Assembly (NCBI RefSeq): GCF_001562415.1
Contig: NZ_LOEE01000009.1
Location: forward strand, 1 to 34,233
DNA: 34,233 nt
DNA from: Thermotalea metallivorans
Lineage (GTDB): Bacteria; Bacillota; Clostridia; Peptostreptococcales; Thermotaleaceae
Direction of reading: 5' to 3'
A program made the translations under genes and the position numbers. This document shows, piece after piece, positions 23,140 to 30,863 of the stretch. How positions within the stretch are numbered: position 1 is the first letter of the stretch; every line of letters starts with the position of its first letter. The notes beneath the pieces were generated by a model that saw only the letters and a list, made by a program, of their open reading frames with translations, had not been told where the DNA came from and did not search any database.

Positions 23140-24024
23140 ATGAAATATTTGAAAGCAATTTGGAAAGCACTTCGACCATTTTCCTTTACCATTGCATTTA
23201 TTTCTTGTTTGTTGGGTATTGTTCTTGCATGGAGAGAAGGTTATGCAGATTTTCATAAGGCATTTTTGATTATACTTTCCGGTATTTTATTGCAATCGGG
23301 CGTGAATCTGGTGAATGATTTTTTTGAATTCAAACAGGGAAAACTAGAGAATAAAATTGCTTGCTTCCATATTTTTGGCCGAGAAAGGGAATGGACGGAA
23401 ATCTGTATTTTTATTGCAGGACTATTGTGTTTTGCTTGTACGGTGCCCATAGGACTGTATCTGGTCTATCGATCGGGAATGCAGTTATTTTATTTGGGTG
23501 TTATTGGATTTGTGGGAGGTTATTTTTATACAGGAGAGCCTTTCAATTACAAACGAAGGGGCTTAGCAGTGGTATTCGTCTTTTTTCTCATGGGTGTTTT
23601 CATGATTTATGGCTCCTATTATGCTATGACGGCAAAATTTTCCATGGAAGTCCTATGGATCTCCCTTCCCATAAGCTTATTAGTATCCCTTTTGCTGCTG
23701 AGCAATGAGTTGAGGGATTATGAAAGGGATAAGGAAAGAGATATTCGAACCTTAACGGTGCGCATCGGGTATCAGAAGGGAAAAATGCTGTATGTGGTTT
23801 TTGTAATCGCCGCAGCAGTATTTACAATTATTTTTGTATATTGTAGCATTTTGCCGAAGATGTGTTTGTTTGTCTTGCTGTCTCTGTCTGTTGCCAAGAG
23901 AGCCTACAGTTATATTGATCAAAAACCAAAGCTGAGAATGCCCCTGACGCCGCTTACAGCAAAATTTCATTTCCTGTTTGGCCTATTACTGATTGTGGGC
24001 TTGCTGGTGGATCATGGGGCGTAA
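23140..24024 (+). CDS. UbiA/MenA-family prenyltransferase
   Basis: 294-residue membrane enzyme with about eight hydrophobic helices. Seen: first Asp-motif region NLVNDFFEFKQGK, where the usual NDxxD has become NDFFE, and second motif NELRDYERDKERDIRTL. This layout is closer to MenA/UbiA-type menaquinone or related lipid prenyltransferases than to the MqnP-like protein at 2513. ATG 23140 follows AAAGGGGGG; the frame extends upstream to 23077 without a site. Substrate unknown; possible link to the UbiD/UbiA unit is only thematic. The D-to-E change is conservative and need not abolish activity. Confidence 0.87.
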   Translation: MKYLKAIWKALRPFSFTIAFISCLLGIVLAWREGYADFHKAFLIILSGILLQSGVNLVNDFFEFKQGKLENKIACFHIFGREREWTEICIFIAGLLCFACTVPIGLYLVYRSGMQLFYLGVIGFVGGYFYTGEPFNYKRRGLAVVFVFFLMGVFMIYGSYYAMTAKFSMEVLWISLPISLLVSLLLLSNELRDYERDKERDIRTLTVRIGYQKGKMLYVVFVIAAAVFTIIFVYCSILPKMCLFVLLSLSVAKRAYSYIDQKPKLRMPLTPLTAKFHFLFGLLLIVGLLVDHGA

Positions 24025-24143
24025 AAATACTAAATACAGCCAAAGTATGATTTATTTGCATAGTATCTAAAGATAATTATTGCATACAATATAATATGTA
24101 AGCCGAGGTGCTTACGAAAATTATTTGTGGAGGTATGCCAAAT

Positions 24144-24395
24144 ATGAGCCAACGTATGGGCAACATGCCTAACTTGAAGAATTCCACTGCTGTTCATCAA
24201 GGCGAGATGGAAAAAGTAAAGCAAAACATGAATAACTATGGTATGATGGGACAAGGAATGACATCGGACGTTGCCATTGGAGGCACAGCTGGCTTAAGCA
24301 ATTCAACTGCTGTTGGACAGCAGGAAATTCAAAAAGTAAGGCAAAAAATTCAAAACAGTGGCAACCAAAACATGGGCTACAATAGCCTTTCGTAA
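24144..24395 (+). CDS. Small internally repeated protein, possibly spore-associated
   Basis: 83 residues made of two imperfect 21-residue repeats (about residues 11-31 and 49-69), each reading L.NSTAV.Q.E..KV.Q...N, joined by Met/Gly/Asn-rich linkers. No signal peptide or hydrophobic helix; very rich in Gln, Asn, Met and Gly. Gln/Asn-rich repeats with KVRQ segments recall gamma-type small acid-soluble spore proteins, but the GPR protease site (TEFASE-like) is absent, so this is only a possibility. The start is ATG 24144, correctly spaced from TGGAGG; the open frame begins at 24108. Function not assigned. Confidence 0.7.
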   Translation: MSQRMGNMPNLKNSTAVHQGEMEKVKQNMNNYGMMGQGMTSDVAIGGTAGLSNSTAVGQQEIQKVRQKIQNSGNQNMGYNSLS

Positions 24396-24403
24396 TTTTG
24401 TAG

Positions 24404-24436
24404 CGCCTGAAGGCTAATAACCTTCAGGCGTTTCAG
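24404..24436 (+). terminator. Hairpin after the repeated small protein gene
   Basis: Perfect 10-pair GC-rich stem CGCCTGAAGG / CCTTCAGGCG with a 7-base loop and a short TTTCAGTCT tail. Confidence 0.7.
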
Positions 24437-24464
24437 TCTGCAGAAAAAAGCAAGGGGACAAGCA

Positions 24465-24570
24465 AGAACCCTTGAGATTTAGGCTTCGTCGCGAATCAGC
24501 AAGCCGCTTTTTACCTATTTTTTTTAGAAAAGCGGCGCAGGGCTGAGCAGGAAGCCAAATCTCAAGGGTT
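24465..24570. repeat. Long imperfect palindrome (MITE-like or structured RNA)
   Basis: Arms of about 45 bases: outer AACCCTTGAGATTT (24467-24480) pairs with AAATCTCAAGGGTT (24557-24570); GGCTTC (24482-24487) with GAAGCC (24551-24556) after a single bulged A; CAGC (24497-24500) with GCTG (24542-24545); inner GCCGCTTTT (24503-24511) with AAAAGCGGC (24528-24536), loop T-rich. It lies between convergent genes. It may be a two-way terminator, a miniature mobile repeat, or a small RNA. Confidence 0.65.
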
Positions 24571-24610
24571 TGTCTATAAGTGCATTTTTCAATGTTTTCA
24601 TCGTGGAATA

Positions 24611-25897
24611 CTACATGAAATAAAACAAGTACAGATAAACAGTAGAAATAATAATGGATACAATCATGAGGGGAAAACCCACTTTCATATACTGGGCAAA
24701 GGAAATTTTATGTTTATGCTTTTCCAATATGCCTGCCACTACCACATTCGCTGATGCACCTACGAGGGTTCCGTTTCCTCCAAGGCAAGCACCTAAAGCC
24801 AAAGCCCACCAAAGGGGTGTAATATTGATGGAGGAAAGTCTTCCGATACTATTGATCAAAGGAATCATTGTGGCTACAAAGGGAATATTATCCAGAAAAG
24901 CGGAAGCCACTCCGGAAATCCAAAGAATCAATAGACCCGTAAAAACAAGATCTCCTTTGGTAATTCGAATAACAGCTTTAGCAATGGTTTCGATAACGCC
25001 TATTTCTTCTAAGGTTCCTACTAAAATAAAAAGGAAGGCGAAGAAGAAAATCGTAAGCCATTCGATTTCTTGAAAAATTTCCTCAGGGTCTGCTTTGCTG
25101 ATCAAAAGCAGAACAGATGCTCCTGCAAGGGCAACAGTAGCTGTTTCGATGCCGATAAATTGGTGCAGCCCAAAGCCTAAAATGGTGAAGCCCAGTACCC
25201 AAAGGGATTTTACAAGCAATTTCTTATCGGTCAATGCCAATTGTTCATCGAAATCCATAATTTTCATTTTTAACGTTTCTTGTACATGGAGCTGTGGTTT
25301 ATAAATGACTTTGATCAGAAATAGGGTTACAATATAGATGACAGCCACAACCGGGAAAAGATTTAACAAGAAGTCCATAAACCCAAGGCCTGTTTCGCTG
25401 CCAATCATAATATTGGGAGGGTCTCCTATTAACGTAGCAGTGCCGCCGATATTGGCAGCAAGAATTTCAGAAACCATAAAAGGTATAGGGCTGACTTTTA
25501 ATGCTTCTGTAATTACTAAGGTTACGGGAGCAATGAGCAGAACTGTTGTTACGTTATCCAAAAGTGCCGAAGAGATGGCAGTAATAGTACTTAACATCAA
25601 AAGTATATGCCAAGGATTTCCTTTTGTCAGTTTTGCAGATTTAATGGCAATATACTGGAATGCTCCAGTTTTTTTGATGATATTGACTATGATCATCATG
25701 CCGATTAAAAGGCCTATGGTGTGAAAATCAATGACTTCAAAGGCTTTTTCCAAGCCGATGATTTTAAATAATACCATTAAAACAGCACCAAAAAAGGCAA
25801 TTGTTGTACGATTGATTTTTTCAGATATGATGATTGCGTAAGTAGTAATAAAGATTCCCGTTGCAAGAATCAGTTGAAAAGATTCTGACAAATTCAT
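24611..25897 (-). CDS. ArsB/NhaD (SLC13/ion transporter) family permease
   Basis: 428-residue membrane protein with about 11-12 hydrophobic helices. Seen: two inverted-repeat signature regions: ISSALLDNVTTVLLIAPVT with NIGGTATLIGDPPNIMIG, and VASAFLDNIPFVATMIPL with ACLGGNGTLVGASANVV. These are typical of the ArsB/NhaD/P-protein ion transporter superfamily; the substrate may be Na+/H+, arsenite, or a dicarboxylate. No ArsR or arsenate reductase is adjacent, which weakens an arsenic role. ATG 25897 follows GGGGGAGGG. Confidence 0.9.
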   Translation of the reverse strand: MNLSESFQLILATGIFITTYAIIISEKINRTTIAFFGAVLMVLFKIIGLEKAFEVIDFHTIGLLIGMMIIVNIIKKTGAFQYIAIKSAKLTKGNPWHILLMLSTITAISSALLDNVTTVLLIAPVTLVITEALKVSPIPFMVSEILAANIGGTATLIGDPPNIMIGSETGLGFMDFLLNLFPVVAVIYIVTLFLIKVIYKPQLHVQETLKMKIMDFDEQLALTDKKLLVKSLWVLGFTILGFGLHQFIGIETATVALAGASVLLLISKADPEEIFQEIEWLTIFFFAFLFILVGTLEEIGVIETIAKAVIRITKGDLVFTGLLILWISGVASAFLDNIPFVATMIPLINSIGRLSSINITPLWWALALGACLGGNGTLVGASANVVVAGILEKHKHKISFAQYMKVGFPLMIVSIIISTVYLYLFYFM

Positions 25898-26086
25898 TCC
25901 CTCCCCCGTTTATAATCATGATAAAATAGAAAAACAATGTATTTATTGTAACTCTTTTTGATGTAATATAAAAATAGAATAAATCATAATATTCCAACAA
26001 CTGTTCCTGCTGGTTCTGATTATATGAAAATAGATAGCGTATACTATTATTTTCGCCATTATTCGCAAAAATAAAAGAAAAACATA

Positions 26087-26120
26087 AAAAAGACCCGTTA
26101 CAGGCTTTCCGGGTCTTTTT
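26087..26120 (-). terminator. Terminator containing the stop codon of the 26098 gene
   Basis: Perfect stem AAAAAGACCCG / CGGGTCTTTTT. The TAA of the minus-strand gene lies in the 12-base loop. Symmetric A/T ends allow action in both directions, but the next genes to the left are co-directional. Confidence 0.88.
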
Positions 26121-26580
26121 CAAAATATACTCTTTCACTGATATCCTTTGTTTCAAAAATAAGATTTCCTAGCTGTTGAATGGTTTTCTCAATTTTTTCC
26201 ATTTGCACGCTAGGTACATTATAATACAAATATAAATCTTCGAATTTTCTCATCATATTGCTAAGATTTTTATTCATCTCTATAAATTTATCAAATTTTT
26301 TGCTTTTTTTCGCATTTTTCATCTGAGCCAAGTCATGTCGGATAATATCGATCACGTCCTGTTCAGATTCATATGTGCCCGCATTGAGGGGATAAGGTGC
26401 CTGTCTTTGTAGAAAATATTTTCCCTTTTTATTAATATGATATACATATTTTACAATGGTGCCGCCAATATCAAAGCGTACATAATGCATAATGCCTCGG
26501 ATGACCTCAACTTCTCCTCCCATTTGTCTGAGCTTAATTTCATGAATATCTTTCTCTAAATCCAAAAATTGCTTGCTCAA
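26098..26580 (-). CDS. Hypothetical protein
   Basis: 160 residues, no signal peptide or membrane helix. The N-terminal third is beta-rich (EVIRGIMHYVRFDIGGTIVKYVYHI), the rest helical and charged with a Lys-rich patch (KNAKKSKKFDKF). TTG start at 26580, 9 bases after AAGGGGT; no ATG fits. I recognise no family. It is separated from the ArsB/NhaD gene by a terminator. Confidence 0.75.
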   Translation of the reverse strand: MSKQFLDLEKDIHEIKLRQMGGEVEVIRGIMHYVRFDIGGTIVKYVYHINKKGKYFLQRQAPYPLNAGTYESEQDVIDIIRHDLAQMKNAKKSKKFDKFIEMNKNLSNMMRKFEDLYLYYNVPSVQMEKIEKTIQQLGNLIFETKDISERVYFEKDPESL

Positions 26581-26690
26581 GCGTCATCTACCCCTTCCGC
26601 CCAAAAATCATTGTTCTACTTGTATCATAATATACTGGAGAAAAAAGAACAATACATTTGTGATGAAGATATGGAAAGAAATTTTTTATA

Positions 26691-26719
26691 TTGACAGAAT
26701 TAGGCAAAATGATTATAAT
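26691..26719 (+). promoter_or_regulatory. Promoter of tRNA-Gly
   Basis: Consensus TTGACA (26691-26696) and TATAAT (26714-26719), 17-base spacer, 18 bases before the mature tRNA. The best promoter in the window. Confidence 0.85.
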
Positions 26720-26737
26720 AGTGCTAGCAAGATAGAT

Positions 26738-26811
26738 GCGGGCATAGCTTAATGGCAGAGTCCCGGCTTCCCAAGCCGGTTGTGCGGGTTCGATTCCCGT
26801 TGCCCGCTCCA
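26738..26811 (+). tRNA. tRNA-Gly, anticodon CCC
   Basis: 74-base cloverleaf: acceptor GCGGGCA / TGCCCGC plus T and encoded CCA; D arm with AATGGC loop; anticodon stem CCGGC / GCCGG with the loop TTCCCAA, so anticodon CCC (reads GGG); T arm GCGGG-TTCGATT-CCCGT. Own promoter upstream and terminator downstream, so it is a single-gene unit. Confidence 0.95.
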
Positions 26812-26825
26812 TGACTAAGCAATGG

Positions 26826-26855
26826 AAAGCTCTACCGATGGTCGTAGAGCTTTTT
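26826..26855 (+). terminator. Terminator of tRNA-Gly
   Basis: Perfect stem AAGCTCTAC / GTAGAGCTT, 8-base loop, TTTTT tail, 15 bases after CCA. Confidence 0.9.
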
Positions 26856-26904
26856 AATATTTTTAATATGTTGCATACATTGCAATGGAGAAAGGCGGTA
26901 TAAG

Positions 26905-27540
26905 ATGAAATTGAAGAGATTGATAACAGGGATGCTGGAGACCAACGGATATATTGTCTATGATGAGCATACTTTAGAGGCTTTGGTGATTGATCCCGGA
27001 GATGAGCCTCAAATTTTTATAGAATATATGGAGAAAAATTCTTTGAAAGTGCAGGGAATCGTGCTGACCCATTATCATTATGACCACATCGGGGCTGTAG
27101 AGGACATAAAAATGAAGTATAACTGTCCTGTATATATTCATAAAAAAGATGCCCATGGACTGCACAGACCGGAAATCAACTATTCGATGGGAGGTTTCCG
27201 AAAACCTGTTTCCATCATACCGGGTAGAACTTTATCCCATGGAGATTGTGTCCAAGCAGGCAGCATGATTTTAGAAGTTATTCATACGCCCGGACATACT
27301 CCCGGCAGCATCTGCCTTAAGGTAAAAGATGCAAACATTATTTTTACTGGGGATACAATTTTTGATGATGATTTGGGGAGAACGGATTTGGAAGGGGGCA
27401 GTACGGAAGAAATGAGAAAGTCCATTGTAAATAAAATATCCAAATGGTCAGATGATATTACTATCTACCCGGGACACGGCGATCATGCAACCATGGCCTA
27501 TGTGAGAAAGAAAAATATGGAATTTTTGTGCATGCTATAG
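26905..27540 (+). CDS. MBL-fold metallohydrolase (glyoxalase II-like)
   Basis: 211-residue cytoplasmic metallo-beta-lactamase-fold hydrolase. Seen: motif H56-x-H58-x-D60-H61 (THYHYDHIG), HTPGHTPGS, GDTIF and PGHGD supplying the remaining metal ligands. It belongs to the short hydroxyacylglutathione hydrolase-like branch, whose thioester substrates are mostly unknown. ATG 26905 after GGAGAAAGGCGG. A stand-alone gene. Confidence 0.92.
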   Translation: MKLKRLITGMLETNGYIVYDEHTLEALVIDPGDEPQIFIEYMEKNSLKVQGIVLTHYHYDHIGAVEDIKMKYNCPVYIHKKDAHGLHRPEINYSMGGFRKPVSIIPGRTLSHGDCVQAGSMILEVIHTPGHTPGSICLKVKDANIIFTGDTIFDDDLGRTDLEGGSTEEMRKSIVNKISKWSDDITIYPGHGDHATMAYVRKKNMEFLCML

Positions 27541-27792
27541 ATCACAAACCAAAAATTTACGTAGGAAAGACCCTGATTACAAGGGATAGGACCACCCTTA
27601 TGGGGGGTGGATTATGAAGATATTTCTACCTATGCCATGGAAAAGGATATGGAGGTTATTGTAAAAATGACGAACTTTGCACCAATATATAATTCTTCCA
27701 TCGATGTATCTTTTCTTTCATAATTGAGGAATAATAAGAAGAGAATAGAAAAATATTGTTTTATATTTCTCAAAATATAGGGAGGAAAGTAC
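27541..27792. other. Leader region with hairpins before the 59-residue protein gene
   Basis: 252 bases. Contains a CCCT / AGGG hairpin (27571-27585) and a CCACCC / GGGTGG hairpin with ATG in its loop (27592-27610), without T tails. A 38-codon plus-strand frame from GTG 27607 to the TAA at 27721-27723 has plausible codon usage but no clear ribosome site; I do not call it. Confidence 0.45.
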
Positions 27793-27972
27793 ATGATGGA
27801 TAAAAAATATGTCATTCGTACAGATGCTTCCATCTCTGAACCCATGACCAGAGAAGAAGCCGTCCAAAAGGCAAAAGAATATGACCGGCAAGGCATATCT
27901 GCCTACATTATTTCCGAGGAAGAAGGAAAACGATTGAAAAATAATGATTTTAGAACTCCAAAATGGAGTTAA
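27793..27972 (+). CDS. 59-residue conserved-looking small protein
   Basis: ATG 27793 (followed by a second ATG), with GGGAGG 8 bases upstream. The product is charged and soluble, with a helical centre (MTREEAVQKAKEYDRQGIS), a beta strand AYIISEEEGKRLK and a Trp-containing tail RTPKWS. The clear ribosome site, coding composition and immediate terminator support it. I have an impression of similar proteins in other clostridia but cannot name a family. Confidence 0.75.
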   Translation: MMDKKYVIRTDASISEPMTREEAVQKAKEYDRQGISAYIISEEEGKRLKNNDFRTPKWS

Positions 27973-28005
27973 AGGGGTGAGATTTTTTCACCCCTCTTCT
28001 ATTTT
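27973..28005. terminator. Terminator between convergent genes
   Basis: Stem AGGGGTGA / TCACCCCT, loop GATTTTT, then CTTCTATTTT. Starts right after the small gene's stop and may also end transcripts from the SBP gene coming leftward. Confidence 0.8.
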
Positions 28006-28033
28006 CTATTCTGGCCCGGTAGACTTTTCAGCG

Positions 28034-29038
28034 CTATTTGATTTTCTTCATGGCTTCTTCAGCAAACTTTGTGGTTACGATCTTGTCATAGGGTGCCCGC
28101 TTATCGAGCTCTCCTGCCTTTTCAATAATATTCATCATATGATTTAGACCCTCTTCTGTCAATACGAGATCCGGCTTCCAAGTATCTTGTTTTTTATATC
28201 TTTCTGCTACTTTGATCAGGATCTCCATGTCAGCATCAGGAAATTGGGGAGCAATGGATTTTGCGATTTCTTCCGCACTATGGCTTTCTACCCATTGCAT
28301 TCCCTTATAAATGGCATTTGTAAATCTTTGGATAATATCCGGATTTTTTTCAATAAAACTCTTTTTTGCAGCGTAACAGGTGTAAGGAATATAACCCCCT
28401 TCTTCTCCAATAGAGGCAACGATATACCCAGCCCCTTCTTTTTCCATCAAGGAAGCAACAGGTTCAAACAGTGTAACAAAATCTCCTTCACCACCTTTAA
28501 AAGCACCTGCCATTACGGCAAATTGTATATCTGTTCTTACATTTACATCTTTGCCGGGCTGCAAGCCGTGCTTTCTCAGAACATATTCTAAAGTCATCTC
28601 AGGCATGCCGCCTTTTCTTCCACCAATGATGGTTTTGCCTTTCAAAGATTGAAAATCAAAGTTGGGCATAGGCTCTCTAGCTATTAGGAAAGAACCGTCC
28701 CGTTGGGTCAACTGGGCAAAGTTGACGGCATAGTCTTCTTTCCCTTGATTATATACGTATACAGAAGCTTCAGGGCCCATAAAGCCAATATCTGCTTGAT
28801 CCGATAGGAGTGCTGTCATGGTTTTGTCTGCACCCTGTCCATTAATGAGCTCAACTTCCAGTCCCTCTTCTTTAAAAAAGCCTTCCGTAATGGCTACATA
28901 TTGGGGTGCATAAAATACAGAATGGGTCACCTCTGCCAGCCTTACCTTTGTCAATGCCTTTTCTCCACAGCCTGCCAAAGCAAGGGATAGCAGCATAGCC
29001 AGGACCAGGAATAAAGCAATTGCTTTCAGCTTTCTCAC
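28034..29038 (-). CDS. Orphan ABC substrate-binding lipoprotein (NMT1/THI5/SsuA-like)
   Basis: 334 residues. Lipoprotein signal with lipobox LAGC (Cys24); binding fold with YAPQYVAITEGFFKEEGLEV, GADKTMTALLSDQADIGF and LKGKTIIGGRKGGMPE. This is the NitT/TauT/thiamine-precursor receptor class. GTG 29038 is chosen, 7 bases after GGAGGG; TTG 29053 in frame abuts no site. No permease or ATPase is adjacent: the next gene to the left is convergent. It may use the importer at 3468-5927, the partial one at the left edge, or another elsewhere. Confidence 0.9.
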   Translation of the reverse strand: MRKLKAIALFLVLAMLLSLALAGCGEKALTKVRLAEVTHSVFYAPQYVAITEGFFKEEGLEVELINGQGADKTMTALLSDQADIGFMGPEASVYVYNQGKEDYAVNFAQLTQRDGSFLIAREPMPNFDFQSLKGKTIIGGRKGGMPEMTLEYVLRKHGLQPGKDVNVRTDIQFAVMAGAFKGGEGDFVTLFEPVASLMEKEGAGYIVASIGEEGGYIPYTCYAAKKSFIEKNPDIIQRFTNAIYKGMQWVESHSAEEIAKSIAPQFPDADMEILIKVAERYKKQDTWKPDLVLTEEGLNHMMNIIEKAGELDKRAPYDKIVTTKFAEEAMKKIK

Positions 29039-29380
29039 ATAAAATCCCTCCAACCAAAAATTTTATTTTTTCCCTATATAGTTCATTATATTCCCCTAAA
29101 AAATAAAGGTGACTACGGAGGTGCTCAATCGCATGATAGACGAAAAAAAGCCAACTGGCTGCAAACAAAGGAACCAGCTTTTTACAAACTGCATATGATG
29201 GGATTGAGTACGGATTCGATTAGCTGGGGCTAATGGATGCTGCACCAAAACAGAAATTACTCGCAACTTTATATGTTTCTATTACCGTTGCTTTATTAGC
29301 CAAAGCTAATATGAGCTACTCACAAACCGTTGAATTTTGAAAGATTTGACTATGAGATCGAGAAAAAGGGGGAGATGGCG
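29039..29380. other. Intergenic region with possible gene remnant
   Basis: 342 bases between the orphan lipoprotein gene and the ZIP gene. A 35-codon frame (29233-29340) beginning in TAATG overlaps an upstream stop; its product has one hydrophobic segment (LLATLYVSITVALLAKA) but no ribosome site. Frames upstream read as fragments. A weak AAAAAGC / GCTTTTT pairing spans 29138-29177. It may be a decayed gene; nothing can be called. Confidence 0.4.
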
Positions 29381-30196
29381 ATGGTGATTCAATGGTTTAA
29401 AGACCTTGATCCGGTATTTCAGGCCTTCTTGGCCACATGCTTTACATGGTTTGTGACGGCCTTAGGAGCTGCCGTTGTCTTTGTATTTAAGAATGTGAAT
29501 AGAAAAGTACTGGATGTGATGCTGGGCTTTGCAGCAGGAGTGATGATTGCTGCAAGTTTCTGGTCTCTGCTGGCACCGGCTATCGAAATGGCAAAGGAAA
29601 CGGGGATACCTGCGTGGATACCGGCATTGGTGGGTTTTTTGCTGGGGGGTATTTTTTTGAGATTGGCAGATAAATTTTTACCCCATCTCCATTCCGGATT
29701 TTCTCCGAATGAAAAGGAGGGTATCCCAACAGGATGGCGTAGAAGTATTTTATTGCTCCTTGCTATAACCCTTCACAATATACCCGAGGGCTTGGCTGTA
29801 GGGGTAGCCTTTGGGGCGCTAAAGGCAAATCTGCCCTCTGCTTCCTTACCAGGAGCTGTTGCCCTGGCCATCGGTATTGGTATCCAAAATTTTCCCGAAG
29901 GAGCTTCTGTGGCTCTTCCTTTGCGTAGGGAAGGATTTTCAAGGCTCAAAAGCTTCTGGTATGGCCAGATGTCAGGGATGGTAGAGCCTATGGCAGGAAT
30001 TCTAGGAGCTGCCGCGGTAATGTTGATGAAGCCTGTCTTGCCTTATGCTTTGTCTTTTGCGGCAGGGGCCATGATTTTTGTAGTGGTGGAAGAACTAATT
30101 CCCGAATCCCAGCAGAGAAAAAATACGGATATTGCAACCATGGGGGCTATGTTGGGCTTTGCGGTGATGATGACTTTGGATGTAGCTTTTGGTTAA
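29381..30196 (+). CDS. ZIP family metal transporter
   Basis: 271-residue membrane importer for divalent metals (Zn, Fe). Seen: about eight helices; TM4 motif [14 protein letters not shown] and TM5 motif [13 protein letters not shown], which form the binuclear metal site; a cytosolic loop with HLHSGF. The ATG at 29381 is correctly spaced from GGGGGAG; ATG 29375 abuts it, and the frame opens at 29330. No terminator is clear downstream. Confidence 0.93.
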   Translation: MVIQWFKDLDPVFQAFLATCFTWFVTALGAAVVFVFKNVNRKVLDVMLGFAAGVMIAASFWSLLAPAIEMAKETGIPAWIPALVGFLLGGIFLRLADKFLPHLHSGFSPNEKEGIPTGWRRSILLLLAITLHNIPEGLAVGVAFGALKANLPSASLPGAVALAIGIGIQNFPEGASVALPLRREGFSRLKSFWYGQMSGMVEPMAGILGAAAVMLMKPVLPYALSFAAGAMIFVVVEELIPESQQRKNTDIATMGAMLGFAVMMTLDVAFG

Positions 30197-30397
30197 AAGA
30201 AACTTGATATGGATATGGGAAACAGAAAGGCTGAAGGTGCTTTTGAAATAAAAATGTCATTCCATGGGGTGTATTTGAATAAAACGCATGTAGAAAAAGC
30301 TATTTTTTTAAACAAAAAAGGTATATTTTCTCCTTCGCTGGCGTATAATCTACCAAAGTGAAAAATAGCAAAAAGATGCTGTCGGGAGGAAAGGCCT

Positions 30398-30538
30398 ATG
30401 GAAGAAAAACAGTTGATAGAAATTATTGAAAAATTTATTATGCTTTGTGACGAACTTTTGAGGAATGGAAGCATTTCACAAGAACAGTATGCAGAATTTA
30501 CTAACAACAAGAAGGAGTTTTTAAAATCTATTGCATAA
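30398..30538 (+). CDS. 46-residue helical protein, paralogue of the protein at 8635
   Basis: ATG 30398 after GGGAGGAAAGG. The product is a single helical unit: IIEKFIMLCDELLRNGSISQ, then EQYAEFTNNKKEFLKS. It matches the protein at 8635 over 32 positions at about half identity without gaps, which supports both as real genes. It lies downstream of the ZIP gene and upstream of other small genes. Function unknown. Confidence 0.72.
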   Translation: MEEKQLIEIIEKFIMLCDELLRNGSISQEQYAEFTNNKKEFLKSIA

Positions 30539-30603
30539 TTTAGACTGTATTTTTGCAGGAATCTTTCCTTGTGGCATACTCGGCTTTTATGCCTGGGGCA
30601 CAA

Positions 30604-30768
30604 ATGGAAGATTCTTTTTTTTATGAAGATATGAGGAATATGGCGATGAAGAAAGAAAAAATATGTCCACAGGAGAAAAACGGCAGGGAAAGAGATGTTG
30701 GGGAAAGAAATATAAAAGATATACTCCTGCAATCGGATATCATGCCCATGCCCTTAAAAAATGAATAG
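30604..30768 (+). CDS. Possible 54-residue protein
   Basis: A plus-strand frame of coding-like composition (charged, Met/Lys/Glu-rich, ending DIMPMPLKNE). It is open from TTG 30553, with ATG candidates at 30589 and 30604; none has a good ribosome site. The long minus-strand frame across the same DNA (30193-30732) is hydrophobic and aromatic-rich, typical of an antisense shadow. Could be expressed by readthrough from 30398, or be non-coding. Confidence 0.4.
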   Translation: MEDSFFYEDMRNMAMKKEKICPQEKNGRERDVGERNIKDILLQSDIMPMPLKNE

Positions 30769-30863
30769 ACATGATAAAAAGGGTGCGTAAATGGTAAAAA
30801 TAATGAATATATCTATTAGAAAACAGCAAAAAATATCTTTAGAAGCAGGAGGCAGAGCAGAAA

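Noticed and set aside
24611-25897. Arsenite efflux operon
   Set aside because: Only the permease-like protein is present; no ArsR, ArsA or reductase beside it, and the superfamily includes sodium and other ion transporters.
26588-26812. Minus-strand 74-residue frame
   Set aside because: It is antisense to tRNA-Gly(CCC), a recurrent annotation artefact.
27541-27792. Known riboswitch class in the leader of the 59-residue gene
   Set aside because: The hairpins do not match any conserved riboswitch core I can recall and no T-tailed expression platform is seen.
27630-27896. Minus-strand 88-residue frame
   Set aside because: Antisense to the 59-residue gene and its leader; aromatic-rich shadow composition.
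30209-30361. Plus-strand 50-codon frame after the ZIP gene
   Set aside because: Codon usage is plausible but there is no ribosome site and no recognisable product.
30193-30732. Minus-strand 179-residue frame
   Set aside because: Antisense to the 46-residue paralogue gene and neighbours; Phe/His/Cys-rich composition typical of a shadow of Lys/Glu-rich coding.
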